Positions 40,417 to 49,637 of a stretch of 64,000 nucleotides of DNA are shown piece after piece; the first letter of the stretch is position 1, and the number at the start of each line of letters is the position of its first letter. The stretch comes from Mycolicibacterium tusciae JS617 (GTDB taxonomy: Bacteria; Actinomycetota; Actinomycetes; Mycobacteriales; Mycobacteriaceae): NCBI RefSeq assembly GCF_000243415.2, contig NZ_KI912270.1, positions 1-64,000 on the forward strand. Reading direction: 5' to 3'. Below the pieces are notes generated by a model. The model searched no databases. It had not been told where the DNA came from and worked only from the letters and a program-made list of their open reading frames with translations. Position numbers and translations under genes: made by a program.

Positions 40417-42834
40417 TTATCGCGCGGCCTTGCTCGGCCCCATCGCCGGAGCATTGCCGATCACGCCCTGAGCCCCTAGGTCGGCGATCTCCTCGTCGGT
40501 GAGCCCGAGTTCGGATAGCAGTTCGCGATTGTGCTGACCGAGCAGCGGAGCAGGCTCGGTGTGGACGCGCTCCGGGCCGCGCGAAAACGTGAACGGCAGG
40601 GTGCTGTGCGGCGTGCGGGCGTTGACCGGGTGCCCGACATCCTCGAAGAAGCCGCGGGCCGCCAGTTGCGTAATCTCGGTCTGACGATGCGGTTGCATCA
40701 CCTTGGCCACCGGCACACCCCGTTCCCACAGAGTGTCGACGATGTCGTCGCCGGTGCGGTCCACGCACCACGCGGCGATGTACTCGTCGATGTCGTCGTG
40801 GCGGGCGCGCCTTCCCGCGGCGGTACTCAATTCGGGATCCGTCGCCCAGTCTCCGCGCCCGACGGCGCCGCAAAGACCGTCCCACTGCTCGTCGGTCGTG
40901 ACCGCGACCGCAACCCAGCAGTCGGCGCGGCCGAACTCGTCGATCTCGTTGGTGCGGTACAGGTTCTGCGGCGCCGCGGTGGGGCCGCGGTTGCCGTCGC
41001 GTTCCAGCAGCGCACCGTAGGCGGAGTACTCGATGAGCTGTTCGGCGGCGACGCTGAGCGCGGCGTCGACCATCGCGGCCTCCAGGAGCACCCCCTGTCC
41101 GGTGTGGCGCCGGTGTTCCAGGGCCATCAGCAGGGCATTGAGTGCGTGAATGCCAGCGTTCGGATCACCAACCGAATAGGGCTCATACGGGTTGCGGTCG
41201 GGATAACCGGTGAGCCAACTGATTCCGGATGCCGCCTCGATCACGTACGCGAACGCAGGGTTGTCGCGCCACGGGCCATCCAGGCCGAACCCGGGCATCC
41301 GCAGCATGATGACGTCGGGTCGAATCGCCTGCACTGCAGCGAAATCGAGACCGATCTGGTCCACCACCCGCGGGGTGAAGTTCTCGACGATCACATCGCA
41401 GGTGGCGATTAGGCGGTTGAGTAGGTCACGACCGGCAGCGCTTTGCAGGTCGAGGGTCAAACCCTTCTTGTTGGTGTTGAGTCCGGAGAAGATCGGCGAC
41501 TTCTCCCACCACTGGTCTTCGCTGATCGGTATGCCCGCAATGAGCCTGGTGCCATCGGGCCGCCGCGTCGACTCCACGTGGATGACTTCGGCGCCCAGCA
41601 TGGCGAGAATGTGTGTGCACGACGGTCCCGCCCAGAACGTCGTCATGTCCAGTACGCGCAGCCCACTGAACGGCAATCCCGCCGAGACGGTCGTTTCGGT
41701 TGAGGACGGCACCGTTTCGCGACCCGCTTTTCCGTTTCTGCGATAGTGCTCGGTGTGTTCGCCCAGCCGTGGCGCAGGCTCGGGTGCGCGGAGCACCGCG
41801 GGCGTCGTCCGATAAGGATGGCCGGGCTGGTCGAACCCGTCGCGAGGGTTTTTCACGAAAGCCCCGCGCTCGACAAAGTGGTCGAGGCCGGCGACGTTGG
41901 CACCGTTGGCGACCGGAGCGTTCGGGATCCGAAACGCGGTCGCCAGATCCCTGATCTCGTCGACGGTGTGGCTCTCGACCCACGCGTAGAGCTCATCGGA
42001 CTTCTCGTTCGCCTGCTGTGTGATGGACAGCGGCGAGTCCTCGTCTATCCAGTCCTGATGACCGGTCATCGCGCACAGGTCGAACCACTGCTGAGCGGTG
42101 CCACAACCGATGTCGATCAGGCCGTCCTTGGCGCGGGCGATCCCGGGAACCGTCAACCGCCTGGCATCCCGCCACGGCCTGCCCAGCATCTCGTAGTAGG
42201 ACACCGGATAATAGGTGAGGCCGAGAATCTGGGTTTCCAGCATCGACACGTCGACGAGTTCGGCACCACCGCGCCATCGCGACGCCAACGTCGCGGCGCT
42301 CGCGTAGGCGCCGGCCAGATACTCGCCGACCTGCCCGCCGACATACACCGGTGCGCGGTCGGCTGAACCACGGCCAAGGCCGACGATGCCACCGGACCAC
42401 GCCTGGAGAGTGAATTCGGTTGCGGGACGATCACACCACGGCCCATCCAGTCCGAACGGCGTGATCGAGGTGACGGTCAGGTGCGGATGGGTGGACCGGA
42501 TCGCGGCGGGTGTGAGCACCACATGGTCGGCGACGGTCGACCCGCGCGACCACACGACCGCGTCGGCGCCGTCGAGTATTGCGTTGACGTAGTCGATGTC
42601 GGAATCGGGGTCCGCGACCACGCTGTGCTTCGAGCAGGCCAGAAAGCTGAACAGTGCCCCGTCGTCACCCGGTGGGATCTCGGCGCCAGAAGCCGACCAT
42701 CGGCGTAGTGGATCACCCTCGGGCGGCTCGACTTTGATGACCGTCGCTCCACCGTCGGCCAGCAGCCTGGTGCAGTAGCCACCCGCGATTCCGACAGACA
42801 GATCGACGACGGTGTAGCCGTTCAGCGGCCCCAC
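40417..42834 (-). CDS. Tandem-fused CaiB/BaiF CoA-transferase
   Basis: 805 residues, twice the normal length. Two CaiB/BaiF modules are joined by a Thr/Ser-rich linker near residue 375: module 1 starts LNGYTVVDLSVGIAGGYCTRLLADGGATVIKVEPP, module 2 starts SGLRVLDMTTFWAGPSCTHILAMLGAEVIHVES. In module 2 the catalytic Asp is present (SVGDPNAGIHALNALLMALEHRRHTGQG). The matching place in module 1 is VGGQVGEYLAGAY, with Gln for Asp, so only one half is likely active. A natural fusion of the homodimer would give a two-lobed monomer. It is the last gene of the P450/amidohydrolase operon. Confidence 0.9.
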   Translation of the reverse strand: MGPLNGYTVVDLSVGIAGGYCTRLLADGGATVIKVEPPEGDPLRRWSASGAEIPPGDDGALFSFLACSKHSVVADPDSDIDYVNAILDGADAVVWSRGSTVADHVVLTPAAIRSTHPHLTVTSITPFGLDGPWCDRPATEFTLQAWSGGIVGLGRGSADRAPVYVGGQVGEYLAGAYASAATLASRWRGGAELVDVSMLETQILGLTYYPVSYYEMLGRPWRDARRLTVPGIARAKDGLIDIGCGTAQQWFDLCAMTGHQDWIDEDSPLSITQQANEKSDELYAWVESHTVDEIRDLATAFRIPNAPVANGANVAGLDHFVERGAFVKNPRDGFDQPGHPYRTTPAVLRAPEPAPRLGEHTEHYRRNGKAGRETVPSSTETTVSAGLPFSGLRVLDMTTFWAGPSCTHILAMLGAEVIHVESTRRPDGTRLIAGIPISEDQWWEKSPIFSGLNTNKKGLTLDLQSAAGRDLLNRLIATCDVIVENFTPRVVDQIGLDFAAVQAIRPDVIMLRMPGFGLDGPWRDNPAFAYVIEAASGISWLTGYPDRNPYEPYSVGDPNAGIHALNALLMALEHRRHTGQGVLLEAAMVDAALSVAAEQLIEYSAYGALLERDGNRGPTAAPQNLYRTNEIDEFGRADCWVAVAVTTDEQWDGLCGAVGRGDWATDPELSTAAGRRARHDDIDEYIAAWCVDRTGDDIVDTLWERGVPVAKVMQPHRQTEITQLAARGFFEDVGHPVNARTPHSTLPFTFSRGPERVHTEPAPLLGQHNRELLSELGLTDEEIADLGAQGVIGNAPAMGPSKAAR

Positions 42835-42839
42835 GACTG

Positions 42840-43808
42840 CTACTTGTCCTTCTTACGGTTCGACTTGCTCAGCCGGAAGTCCGGCGGGAACTTGCTGTCA
42901 TTGTCGTTGACCGCGGCGGACAACCCGCTGTCGATCGATTCCATCATGTCGAGATCGTCCGTATCGTCGTTGGCGACACCGCTGCCCATCGACTCGAAGA
43001 ACGCGGACAGCAGGCTGCCCATGTACTCGCCTTGGTGCTGCTTGTAGATCTCGAAGAACATCTTCTGCTGGAAGACGGTGTCCACCGGCCGGTTTCGCGC
43101 GCAGGCCCGCGCGTACTTGTCGACCTCCGCCTCGAGTTGATCGCGCGACACCACCTTGTTGAGAAAGTTGCAGTCATACATCTCTGCAGCGGTGAACGGC
43201 CGTCCGGTGAAGACCATCTCCTGGAACTTGCGCAGGCCCATCATCTGCACCCACGTCCACATCCGCGGTCCCCAGCCGTAATAGCGGAACGACGGGTGTC
43301 CGAACAGGGCGTCATCGGAGGAGATCACGAGATCGGCATCGGCACACTGGTAGAAGTGCCACCCGTAGCAATAGCCCTTGGCCTCGACGATGCTGATCTT
43401 CTTCAGTTCCTGCAGCGGCCGGTTTCCCGCCTGCACATTGGCATACCACGCGCTGATCGTCGCCCCGCTGCGGAACGTTCCCGACGGCGGATAGTTGACC
43501 TCGCCGACGCCATCGTCCTCAAGACGCAGCTCGGCAAGCCTCAGGTCGGTGTTGTCGTAGCCCTCCATGAACTCCGGCAGGTCGGCACCGCTGCCGAGGT
43601 TGTCACCGACACCACGGATCACGACGACCTTCACGTCATTGTCCACGGTCGCCGCACGCAACAGATCGGCGTACCGAAGCCGCGCCATCGATGTCGGCGC
43701 GTTCAGATACTCCGGACGGTTGAACGTGATGGTTGCGATCTTGGTCTTCGGGTCCTTCTCGTAGAGGATGAGCTCTTCGGGGGACGGTCGGCTGCCGTTC
43801 TCAGACAT
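42840..43808 (-). CDS. Enoyl-CoA hydratase/isomerase family protein, extended
   Basis: 322 residues, about 60 more than usual. IATITFNRPEYLNAPTS opens the crotonase fold, GVGDNLGSGADLPEFMEGYDN is the first oxyanion segment with an insert after it (to about residue 125), then EAKGYCYGWHFYQCADADLVISSDDALFGHPSFRYYGWGPRMW. The C terminus is charged and disordered (DFRLSKSNRKKDK). Hydrolase, lyase or isomerase activity on a ring acyl-CoA is possible for this branch. ATG 43808 follows GGAG. It is 5 nt from the CoA-transferase gene. Confidence 0.85.
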   Translation of the reverse strand: MSENGSRPSPEELILYEKDPKTKIATITFNRPEYLNAPTSMARLRYADLLRAATVDNDVKVVVIRGVGDNLGSGADLPEFMEGYDNTDLRLAELRLEDDGVGEVNYPPSGTFRSGATISAWYANVQAGNRPLQELKKISIVEAKGYCYGWHFYQCADADLVISSDDALFGHPSFRYYGWGPRMWTWVQMMGLRKFQEMVFTGRPFTAAEMYDCNFLNKVVSRDQLEAEVDKYARACARNRPVDTVFQQKMFFEIYKQHQGEYMGSLLSAFFESMGSGVANDDTDDLDMMESIDSGLSAAVNDNDSKFPPDFRLSKSNRKKDK

Positions 43809-43817
43809 GGTTCTCCT

Positions 43818-44954
43818 TCAACTGATTCCGGCAGCGGCCTGCGCCGGGGAGGGGCTGGCCGTGAGTACTTCGGCTCCGGTGTCGGTGATAAGCACCGCAT
43901 CGCGGCGGAACACCGCACCGATGCCCGCTTCCCACACGTAGGCGGTGACAGCCAGCACCGAACCGGGATCGAGTCGTTCGTCGGCCGACGTCTGGGGCAG
44001 GTCGGGCGAGATCACCGGCGGATCGAAGCCGAGGCCGAGACCGTGGGCCACGGGTATCGGCGGCAGCGCCTCACCCGCCGCGTCGTATGCCGCGAGCAGA
44101 TCGGCAGCCGAAGCACCGGGTCGGCACGCGTCGATCAGCCTCTCCCACAGATCATTCGAGCGACCGAAGAGCGCATCCGCACCGGGAACGTCACCGACCG
44201 GCCACGTCCTGCCGACCTCACCCACGTAACCGTCGGCGAGCGCACCCGCGGCGAAGGCCACCAGGTCACCCTCGGCGATCCTGCGGTCGCGCCGACCGAC
44301 GCGCCACGAGTGGTCGGGCGACGTGATCCACGCGCCGTCCTGGGTCGCCGAGGTGCTGTATCCGCCCGCGGTCATCGCCTCCATGAGGACGCCGTTGAGT
44401 GCCTGCTCAGTGGTGCCCACCGCGAGCTCCGACACCGCTGCCGCGAGCCCGCGCTCGGCGACGCCGAGGGCGCCTCGCAGGACCCGGATCTCGTCGGGTG
44501 TCTTGGTCCGCCGGGCGGCCTTCATCGCCACCTCGGCATCGACGAGTTCCGCGTTGGGGAACGCGACCGGTAGCAGCTGCGCGAACGACGGCGACATGGC
44601 GTCGGTTCCGACGCGACGCGCCGTCGCCGCGCCGTCGATGCCCTTGAGCACCTCGATGATGGTCATGGGGTTCCAGGCCAGTCCGTAGAGATGGTCGTGG
44701 CCGATCTCCTCGGGGATACCCTCATCCCACGTGCTGTTGAGGTGGATCTCACCGGTCGCACGGACGACGACGCAGATCGGCGCGAAAGGACGGGTGCCCG
44801 CCACCCAGAGTTGCGGTGCCCCGGTCACGTAACGGACGTTGGCCTGGCGTCCCAGTACCACGACATCGAGATCGTGGGCGTCCATCGCGGCGATGGCGCG
44901 CTCACGCCGCCCGGTGCGCAGCGATAGGTCGTCGGGAATGATTTCAACTGCCAT
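43818..44954 (-). CDS. M24-family (creatinase/prolidase fold) protein lacking metal ligands
   Basis: 378 residues. The N domain (MDAHDLDVVVLGRQANVRYVTGAPQLWVAG) and the pita-bread C domain match the M24 family. Compared with its neighbour, the two Asp ligands are Ala and Glu (VAFAAGALADGYVGEVGRTW) and one Glu is Thr (LAVTAYVWEAG), while the His (AHGLGLGF) is kept. It is thus probably not a metallopeptidase; creatinase is a metal-free precedent in the fold. ATG 44954 is preferred over an in-frame TTG six bases earlier, as GAGG lies seven bases upstream. The two M24 genes are 14 nt apart. Confidence 0.83.
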   Translation of the reverse strand: MAVEIIPDDLSLRTGRRERAIAAMDAHDLDVVVLGRQANVRYVTGAPQLWVAGTRPFAPICVVVRATGEIHLNSTWDEGIPEEIGHDHLYGLAWNPMTIIEVLKGIDGAATARRVGTDAMSPSFAQLLPVAFPNAELVDAEVAMKAARRTKTPDEIRVLRGALGVAERGLAAAVSELAVGTTEQALNGVLMEAMTAGGYSTSATQDGAWITSPDHSWRVGRRDRRIAEGDLVAFAAGALADGYVGEVGRTWPVGDVPGADALFGRSNDLWERLIDACRPGASAADLLAAYDAAGEALPPIPVAHGLGLGFDPPVISPDLPQTSADERLDPGSVLAVTAYVWEAGIGAVFRRDAVLITDTGAEVLTASPSPAQAAAGIS

Positions 44955-44968
44955 TTTCAAGCCTCAGC

Positions 44969-46219
44969 TCAACTCAGTCCGTAGGGCGCGTAAGGGTAGT
45001 CGGTGATGGACTGGTAACCGTCCTCGGTGATGATCACGATCTCCTCGGCGCGGTAACCGCCGGTGCCGTCCTCCCAGACGACGGGCTCGAGCACGAGCAG
45101 CATGCCCGCTGGAAACACGAAGTTGTCGTCGAACTGCTCGCCGAGATCCGTTCCGATCATGGGGATTTCGGCGGCGTTGGTGCCGATGCCGTGGCCGAGG
45201 TAGAAGTGTGGCAGCCACGGCTTGGTGCCGCCGTTGGCGGCGATGGCCGCGCGCGCCAGGTCACCGGCGGTGGCGCCGGCCTTCGTCACGGCGAGCACGG
45301 CGTCGAGAATCGACCGCCACTTGGCGAAGTTCGCGTTCTGTTCGGGCGTGGGGTTCTCGCCCACCACCCACGTGCGCCCCCAATCAGAGCAGTAGCCCTC
45401 GAAGGTGATGCTGATATCGGTCCACAGCACGTCGCCCTTGGCCAACGGCTTCTCGGTGGGTAACAGCGGTAGCGCCAGGTCGCCGGTGGTGGTCCAGACC
45501 GCACCGCTGCTGCGGGTTGTCGGCATCACCTGCCAGATGGCTTCGATCATGTTCGTGGTGGCGCCGAGCTCGAAGGCCCGCCGGACGAATCGCGCCGAAA
45601 GGTCTATCTGACTCACGCCGGGGGCGACGAACGGCTGGACGTCGACGAGGGCCTGCTCGGTGATGCGGCAGGCCCTTCGGACAGCGGCGATCTGGTCCAC
45701 GGTCTTGACCAGCTTGGCCGGGCCCACGGCGAGTGCGGCATCCGTCGGCGGCCCCGCGCGGAACAGCCGTCCGGCGGCTCGCCGCATCGCCCCGGTGAGC
45801 TCGTCGACCGCCACGGTGCCGCCCGCAGGCACCAGGTCGGCGAGCACCTTCGCGAAATGCTCGACACCCTCGTCGAATTCGAGGTACAGCGGACCGTGGA
45901 CATGGTCCGCGGGAACCTCTGTGTCGAACGCGCTGCCCTCACGGAACGGCATGTACAGGTGGGGATGCTCGTCGTCGGCGAGCACCACCGCGACGGGACG
46001 CTCGACATGTGACAACCCGGCATCGAGCAGCGGCCAGCTGGCGCCGGTCGCGTATACGACGTTGCCGTTGCCGAGCAGCACGAGCGCGTCGACGCCCTTG
46101 TCTTTCATGGAGTCACGCAGCCGGGCGCCGCATTCGCGATACATCCGGGCGCGGTCGGGCAGGTCGGGAATGTCGAGCAGCGAGCTAGGCCGCGTCGAAC
46201 CTGGAGAAATCACAGTCAC
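44969..46219 (-). CDS. M24-family metallohydrolase (Xaa-Pro peptidase-like)
   Basis: 416 residues. All five metal ligands are visible: Asp and Asp in VLWTDISITFEGYCSDWGRTW, His in LGHGIGTNAAEIP, Glu in LVLEPVVWEDG and Glu in YRAEEIVIIT. It could hydrolyse an imide, C-N or Xaa-Pro-like bond. GTG 46219 overlaps the amidohydrolase stop (GTGA). Position in a catabolic operon with amidohydrolase, P450 and CoA-transferase argues for a small-molecule substrate rather than peptides (inference). Its partner at 43818 has lost these ligands. Confidence 0.87.
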   Translation of the reverse strand: MTVISPGSTRPSSLLDIPDLPDRARMYRECGARLRDSMKDKGVDALVLLGNGNVVYATGASWPLLDAGLSHVERPVAVVLADDEHPHLYMPFREGSAFDTEVPADHVHGPLYLEFDEGVEHFAKVLADLVPAGGTVAVDELTGAMRRAAGRLFRAGPPTDAALAVGPAKLVKTVDQIAAVRRACRITEQALVDVQPFVAPGVSQIDLSARFVRRAFELGATTNMIEAIWQVMPTTRSSGAVWTTTGDLALPLLPTEKPLAKGDVLWTDISITFEGYCSDWGRTWVVGENPTPEQNANFAKWRSILDAVLAVTKAGATAGDLARAAIAANGGTKPWLPHFYLGHGIGTNAAEIPMIGTDLGEQFDDNFVFPAGMLLVLEPVVWEDGTGGYRAEEIVIITEDGYQSITDYPYAPYGLS

Positions 46220-47400
46220 GAGATGCCCAGGAAGTTCTTGATGTTGGTGCTGACGATCTTCACGGCGTCCTCGGGTCCCACCGCCTCGACGACCGACGCC
46301 AACGACTTCTCGGAATATCCGAAGGTGCTCTCGTTGTGCGGGTAGTCCGACGACCACATGACGTTGTCCACGCCAATCTGGTCGATGAGACGCAGGCCGA
46401 GCGGATCGACCATGAACGACGCGCTCATGTGTTGAGCCCAGTAATAGCGGACGTCGTGTCGGAGTTGGTGGTTGAACATGTGCCGGTAGGAAGCCAGCAT
46501 GTGTTCGGCGTCCTGGAGAGCCGTTGGCACCCAGGCGATCCCACCCTCGAACCAGCCGATCCGCAGTGTGGGATGCCGGTCGAGGATTCCGGAGAACACG
46601 TACTTGGCGAACTGCTCACGGAAAGAGTCGACGTTCACCATCATGCCGACCACGACGCTGTTGTGCTCGCACGGCGTCTTCGGCGGTGTCTCGCCGATGT
46701 GGTGGCTGACCGGCAGGCCGGCGTCCTCGATCTCATCCCAGACAGCATCCATGGAGACGGCGCCGTAGTCGTAGATGTTGCCCTCGTCGTCTTTGCCGGG
46801 GTTGAGCGGCAGCAGGAACGTCTTGAGTCCCAACACCTTCAGCTCCTCCAGCGTGCTCCTGGTGCCCTTGGGGTCCCACCAGTTGATCAGGCCGACACCG
46901 TAGAAGTGGCCGTTGGAGCGTTCCTGCAAGTCGGCGATGTGCTCGTTGTAGATCCGGAACACGCGCTCGCGCAGGGACTTGTCCGGGTAGTGGAAGAGCG
47001 CCAACACCGCGTTGGGGAAGGCCAGTTCCCTGTCGATGCCATCCTCTTTGAGCTCACGGATGCGCGCCTCGATGTTGTTGGAGGCGGCACCGGCGAGGTC
47101 GTCGTACTGCATGAGTACACGGCCGAAGTCCCCACCGGTCCAGGCCTTGCCCTTCATGCCGACCATGTAAGCGCCGTCCTCATACCAGATGCGCGGTGCC
47201 GCGCCCTTGAGCTCCTCGGGGAAGCGCTCGTAGAAGATGTCGTCGGCGACCGAGATGTGGTTGTCGGCGGAAAAGATCTCAGTCCCCACAGGGAGTCCGG
47301 TTAGGCCTCCCTCTTTTGCGTGTCCCTGCCGGTTCTTGGGGGCACCGAAACCTTCGGGCGGATACAGGGAGGTGGGCGATGGAACTGTAGGGGTAGACAT
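46216..47400 (-). CDS. Amidohydrolase_2 family protein
   Basis: 394 residues, COG2159 type. EIFSADNHISVADDIF holds the N-terminal metal motif in DxH form, PVSHHIGETPPKTP the barrel His pair, and VMWSSDYPHNESTFG the C-terminal Asp. Relatives decarboxylate or hydrolyse ring-derived acids. ATG 47400 is 42 bp after the P450 stop, and the stop overlaps the metal-intact M24 gene. It is a paralogue in type of the amidohydrolase at 16178-17473, which sits next to a Rieske operon, so both modules pair an oxygenase with this hydrolase. Confidence 0.87.
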   Translation of the reverse strand: MSTPTVPSPTSLYPPEGFGAPKNRQGHAKEGGLTGLPVGTEIFSADNHISVADDIFYERFPEELKGAAPRIWYEDGAYMVGMKGKAWTGGDFGRVLMQYDDLAGAASNNIEARIRELKEDGIDRELAFPNAVLALFHYPDKSLRERVFRIYNEHIADLQERSNGHFYGVGLINWWDPKGTRSTLEELKVLGLKTFLLPLNPGKDDEGNIYDYGAVSMDAVWDEIEDAGLPVSHHIGETPPKTPCEHNSVVVGMMVNVDSFREQFAKYVFSGILDRHPTLRIGWFEGGIAWVPTALQDAEHMLASYRHMFNHQLRHDVRYYWAQHMSASFMVDPLGLRLIDQIGVDNVMWSSDYPHNESTFGYSEKSLASVVEAVGPEDAVKIVSTNIKNFLGIS

Positions 47401-47442
47401 CGTTGGTACTCCAATCGGGCTGTGGTGCGGGCTGTTCGGTGG

Positions 47443-48678
47443 CTACCAGGTCACCGGAAGTTCGTAGACGCCGTAGGCGAGGCGGTCATGCTTGAAGGGC
47501 ACCTCGTCGAACGGGATCGCCAGCCGCAGCGTCGGGATGCGGCGCAGCAGCGTGTGGAACACGATCTGCAGTTCAGCGCGCGCGAGCTGCTGCCCGACGC
47601 ACTGATGCCTTCCGTAACCAAAACCGAGCTGCTGGCCCGCATCACGGGTGAAGTCGAGCCTGTCTGGTTCTGGGTAGGCAGCTGCATCCCAGTTCGCCGG
47701 AGCCAGATCGATGATGATGCCTTCGCCGGCTCGAATGGTTTCTCCGCCGGTTTCGATGTCATCGATGGCCACCCGGCGCTGACCGTTCTGGATGATCGAC
47801 AGATAGCGCATCAACTCTTCTGCCGCGTTCGCGATGAACTTCGGATCGTCGGAATCGCGAAGGAGCGCAGCTTGTTCGGGGTTCTCCAGCAGGGCGAGCA
47901 CGCCGATGCCGATCATGTTCGCAGTCGTCTCATGGCCGGCGATCAACAGCCCGGTGCCCAACTGAGCGGCCTCCTTGACACTGATCTCGCCGGCGGTCAC
48001 GCGTTCCGCGAGGTCGGAAACAGCATCCTCGGAGGGGTCTTCCATCTTCTTCTCAACCAGGTTGATCAGGTACTTGTGGAGGCTCATCGCCCCCTTCTGA
48101 CCTTCTTCGGCGGACGCGTAGCGGGCCAGCCCGACGTTGGCGTGGTGCTGGAAGAATTCGTGGTCCTCGTAGGGGACGCCGAGCATCTCGCTGATGACCT
48201 TGGTCGGCACCGGCAGCGCGAGCTTGGCGACGATGTCGGCGGGTTGGGGGCCTGCCAGGATCTCGTCAATGCACTCATCGGTGACTTCTTGGATAGCGGT
48301 GCGCAGGGCCTCGACGCGCTTGAACGTGAATGGCTTTGACAACATCCGGCGGAACCGGGTGTGCTCCTCGGCATCGGAGGTGAAGACGGACCGGGGCCGC
48401 TTGTTCACCGTCGACAGCATGTGCTCGTTCCAGTGCGGGAAGCCCTCAATCCGGTCGTCGACGCTGACACGTGAGTCCGAGAACAGCGCCCGCGCCACCT
48501 CGTGTCCGGTGATCAGCCACGGCGTGGTGCCGTTCCAGATCCGCACCCGCGACAGCGGCTTGGCCTCACCCATCTCGAGCATCGGCAGGGGCGGCGCGAA
48601 TGGGCACCGAGCGGCCCGCTCCATCGGATACTCCGGAACGTCGGCCGAAACCTGTTCTGTGGCAAGCGTGTCTGACAT
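47443..48678 (-). CDS. Cytochrome P450
   Basis: 411 residues. The heme loop LGFGYGRHQCVGQQLARAEL contains Cys360; the I-helix motif is LLIAGHETTANM; the ExxR is EELMRYL. An N-terminal PERAARCPFAPP-like stretch (YPMERAARCPFAPPLP) is usual in CYP105-like actinobacterial P450s. The start is ATG 48678, with GGAG on the minus strand upstream; a longer frame would cover the ferredoxin gene. The adjacent [3Fe-4S] ferredoxin is its likely electron donor. The reductase is not in the window. Confidence 0.92.
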   Translation of the reverse strand: MSDTLATEQVSADVPEYPMERAARCPFAPPLPMLEMGEAKPLSRVRIWNGTTPWLITGHEVARALFSDSRVSVDDRIEGFPHWNEHMLSTVNKRPRSVFTSDAEEHTRFRRMLSKPFTFKRVEALRTAIQEVTDECIDEILAGPQPADIVAKLALPVPTKVISEMLGVPYEDHEFFQHHANVGLARYASAEEGQKGAMSLHKYLINLVEKKMEDPSEDAVSDLAERVTAGEISVKEAAQLGTGLLIAGHETTANMIGIGVLALLENPEQAALLRDSDDPKFIANAAEELMRYLSIIQNGQRRVAIDDIETGGETIRAGEGIIIDLAPANWDAAAYPEPDRLDFTRDAGQQLGFGYGRHQCVGQQLARAELQIVFHTLLRRIPTLRLAIPFDEVPFKHDRLAYGVYELPVTW

Positions 48679-48688
48679 GTACTCTCCG

Positions 48689-48883
48689 TCATTCCTCGAT
48701 GTGAATGGCCAGGGCTGGGCACGCCGCGGCGGCCTTGCGGGTTTCTTCTGCTTGATCGGGTCCGGGTTCGTCGACCAGCAGTTCCACGACACCGTCGTCG
48801 TCACGCTGGTCGAACACGTCACCTGCGTTCATCACGCACATCCCGGAGGACACGCACTTGTCCCGGTCGACACTCACCTTCAC
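48689..48883 (-). CDS. [3Fe-4S] ferredoxin
   Basis: 64 residues. Three cluster cysteines are seen: Cys10 and Cys16 in KCVSSGMCVM and Cys55 in AAAACPALAI, with no fourth Cys, as in P450-partner [3Fe-4S] ferredoxins. DVFDQRDDDGVVELLVD is conserved in this group. GTG 48883 overlaps the TetR stop (GTGA) and is preceded by GGAG. It lies 10 nt before the P450, to which it should deliver electrons. Confidence 0.93.
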   Translation of the reverse strand: MKVSVDRDKCVSSGMCVMNAGDVFDQRDDDGVVELLVDEPGPDQAEETRKAAAACPALAIHIEE

Positions 48884-49566
48884 GGTCGCTCCGTGATAGG
48901 TGCCTGCCACAGACCGACGATCGCGTCGATCAGTCCGGATGCGACCGAGCTCCACGTGGTTCGGGGCATCACCGAGTTCTGAGCGCCTTCGGCGAACGCG
49001 CGCTCGAAGTCGGCGCAGGTGTGCATCATCAGGTTTCGCACCATGATGTTTCGCTCGGTGACGACGGTCATCGGCAGGTCCGGCAGGCATTTCGTGATGC
49101 CCTCGACGACGCGCAGCAGCGACGGCGAAGCGAGCGCGTCCTTCACCACGATCTTCTGATAGGCGGGGTCGGCCAGCGCCTGGGCGGCGAAGCGTGCGTA
49201 CCACGTCGGGTTGCCGAGCTGATCGAGATGCTCGGTGAGTGAACACACCATGCAGGCGATCCAGTCGCGCAAGTCGGTCGATTCGGTGTTGTCGGCAACC
49301 ATTCGCGCGAGCAGCCGGTCGATCGGCGCGCGGTGCTTCTGCTCGATCGCGCGCACAAGGTCGGCCTTGGTGCCGAAGTGGTAACCGACAGCCGCGTTGT
49401 TTCCCTGCCCGGCTGCCTCGCTGACCTGCCTGTTGGAAACGGCGTACACACCGTGTTCGGCGAACAACCGCTCGGCGGCAGCCAGGATCGCCTCGCGCGT
49501 AATGCTGGCGCGCTCGGTCCGCACGGTCCTGCTCGCTGTGGTCACAGGATCAGTGAACCCGGTCAC
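48880..49566 (-). CDS. TetR family transcriptional regulator
   Basis: 228 residues. AILAAAERLFAEHGVYAVSNRQVSEAAGQGNNAAVGYHFGTKADLV is a TetR DNA-binding domain with the HTH at about residues 42-66. It is the first gene of the leftward ferredoxin/P450/amidohydrolase operon (down to 40417) and divergent from the alpha/beta hydrolase, so it probably represses one or both. The start is GTG 49566. The upstream AT-rich sequence has only weak symmetry. Confidence 0.9.
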   Translation of the reverse strand: MTGFTDPVTTASRTVRTERASITREAILAAAERLFAEHGVYAVSNRQVSEAAGQGNNAAVGYHFGTKADLVRAIEQKHRAPIDRLLARMVADNTESTDLRDWIACMVCSLTEHLDQLGNPTWYARFAAQALADPAYQKIVVKDALASPSLLRVVEGITKCLPDLPMTVVTERNIMVRNLMMHTCADFERAFAEGAQNSVMPRTTWSSVASGLIDAIVGLWQAPITERP

Positions 49567-49637
49567 AGTGATTAAGTCAAGCGACTGATTTAAACGCGGC
49601 CGACGCCCTTGCGACGCGACTGGCTGATGGACATAGA

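Noticed and set aside
49572..49591. AGTCaagcGACT symmetry upstream of the TetR at 49566
   Set aside because: Arms of only 4 bp; flanking bases do not extend the symmetry.
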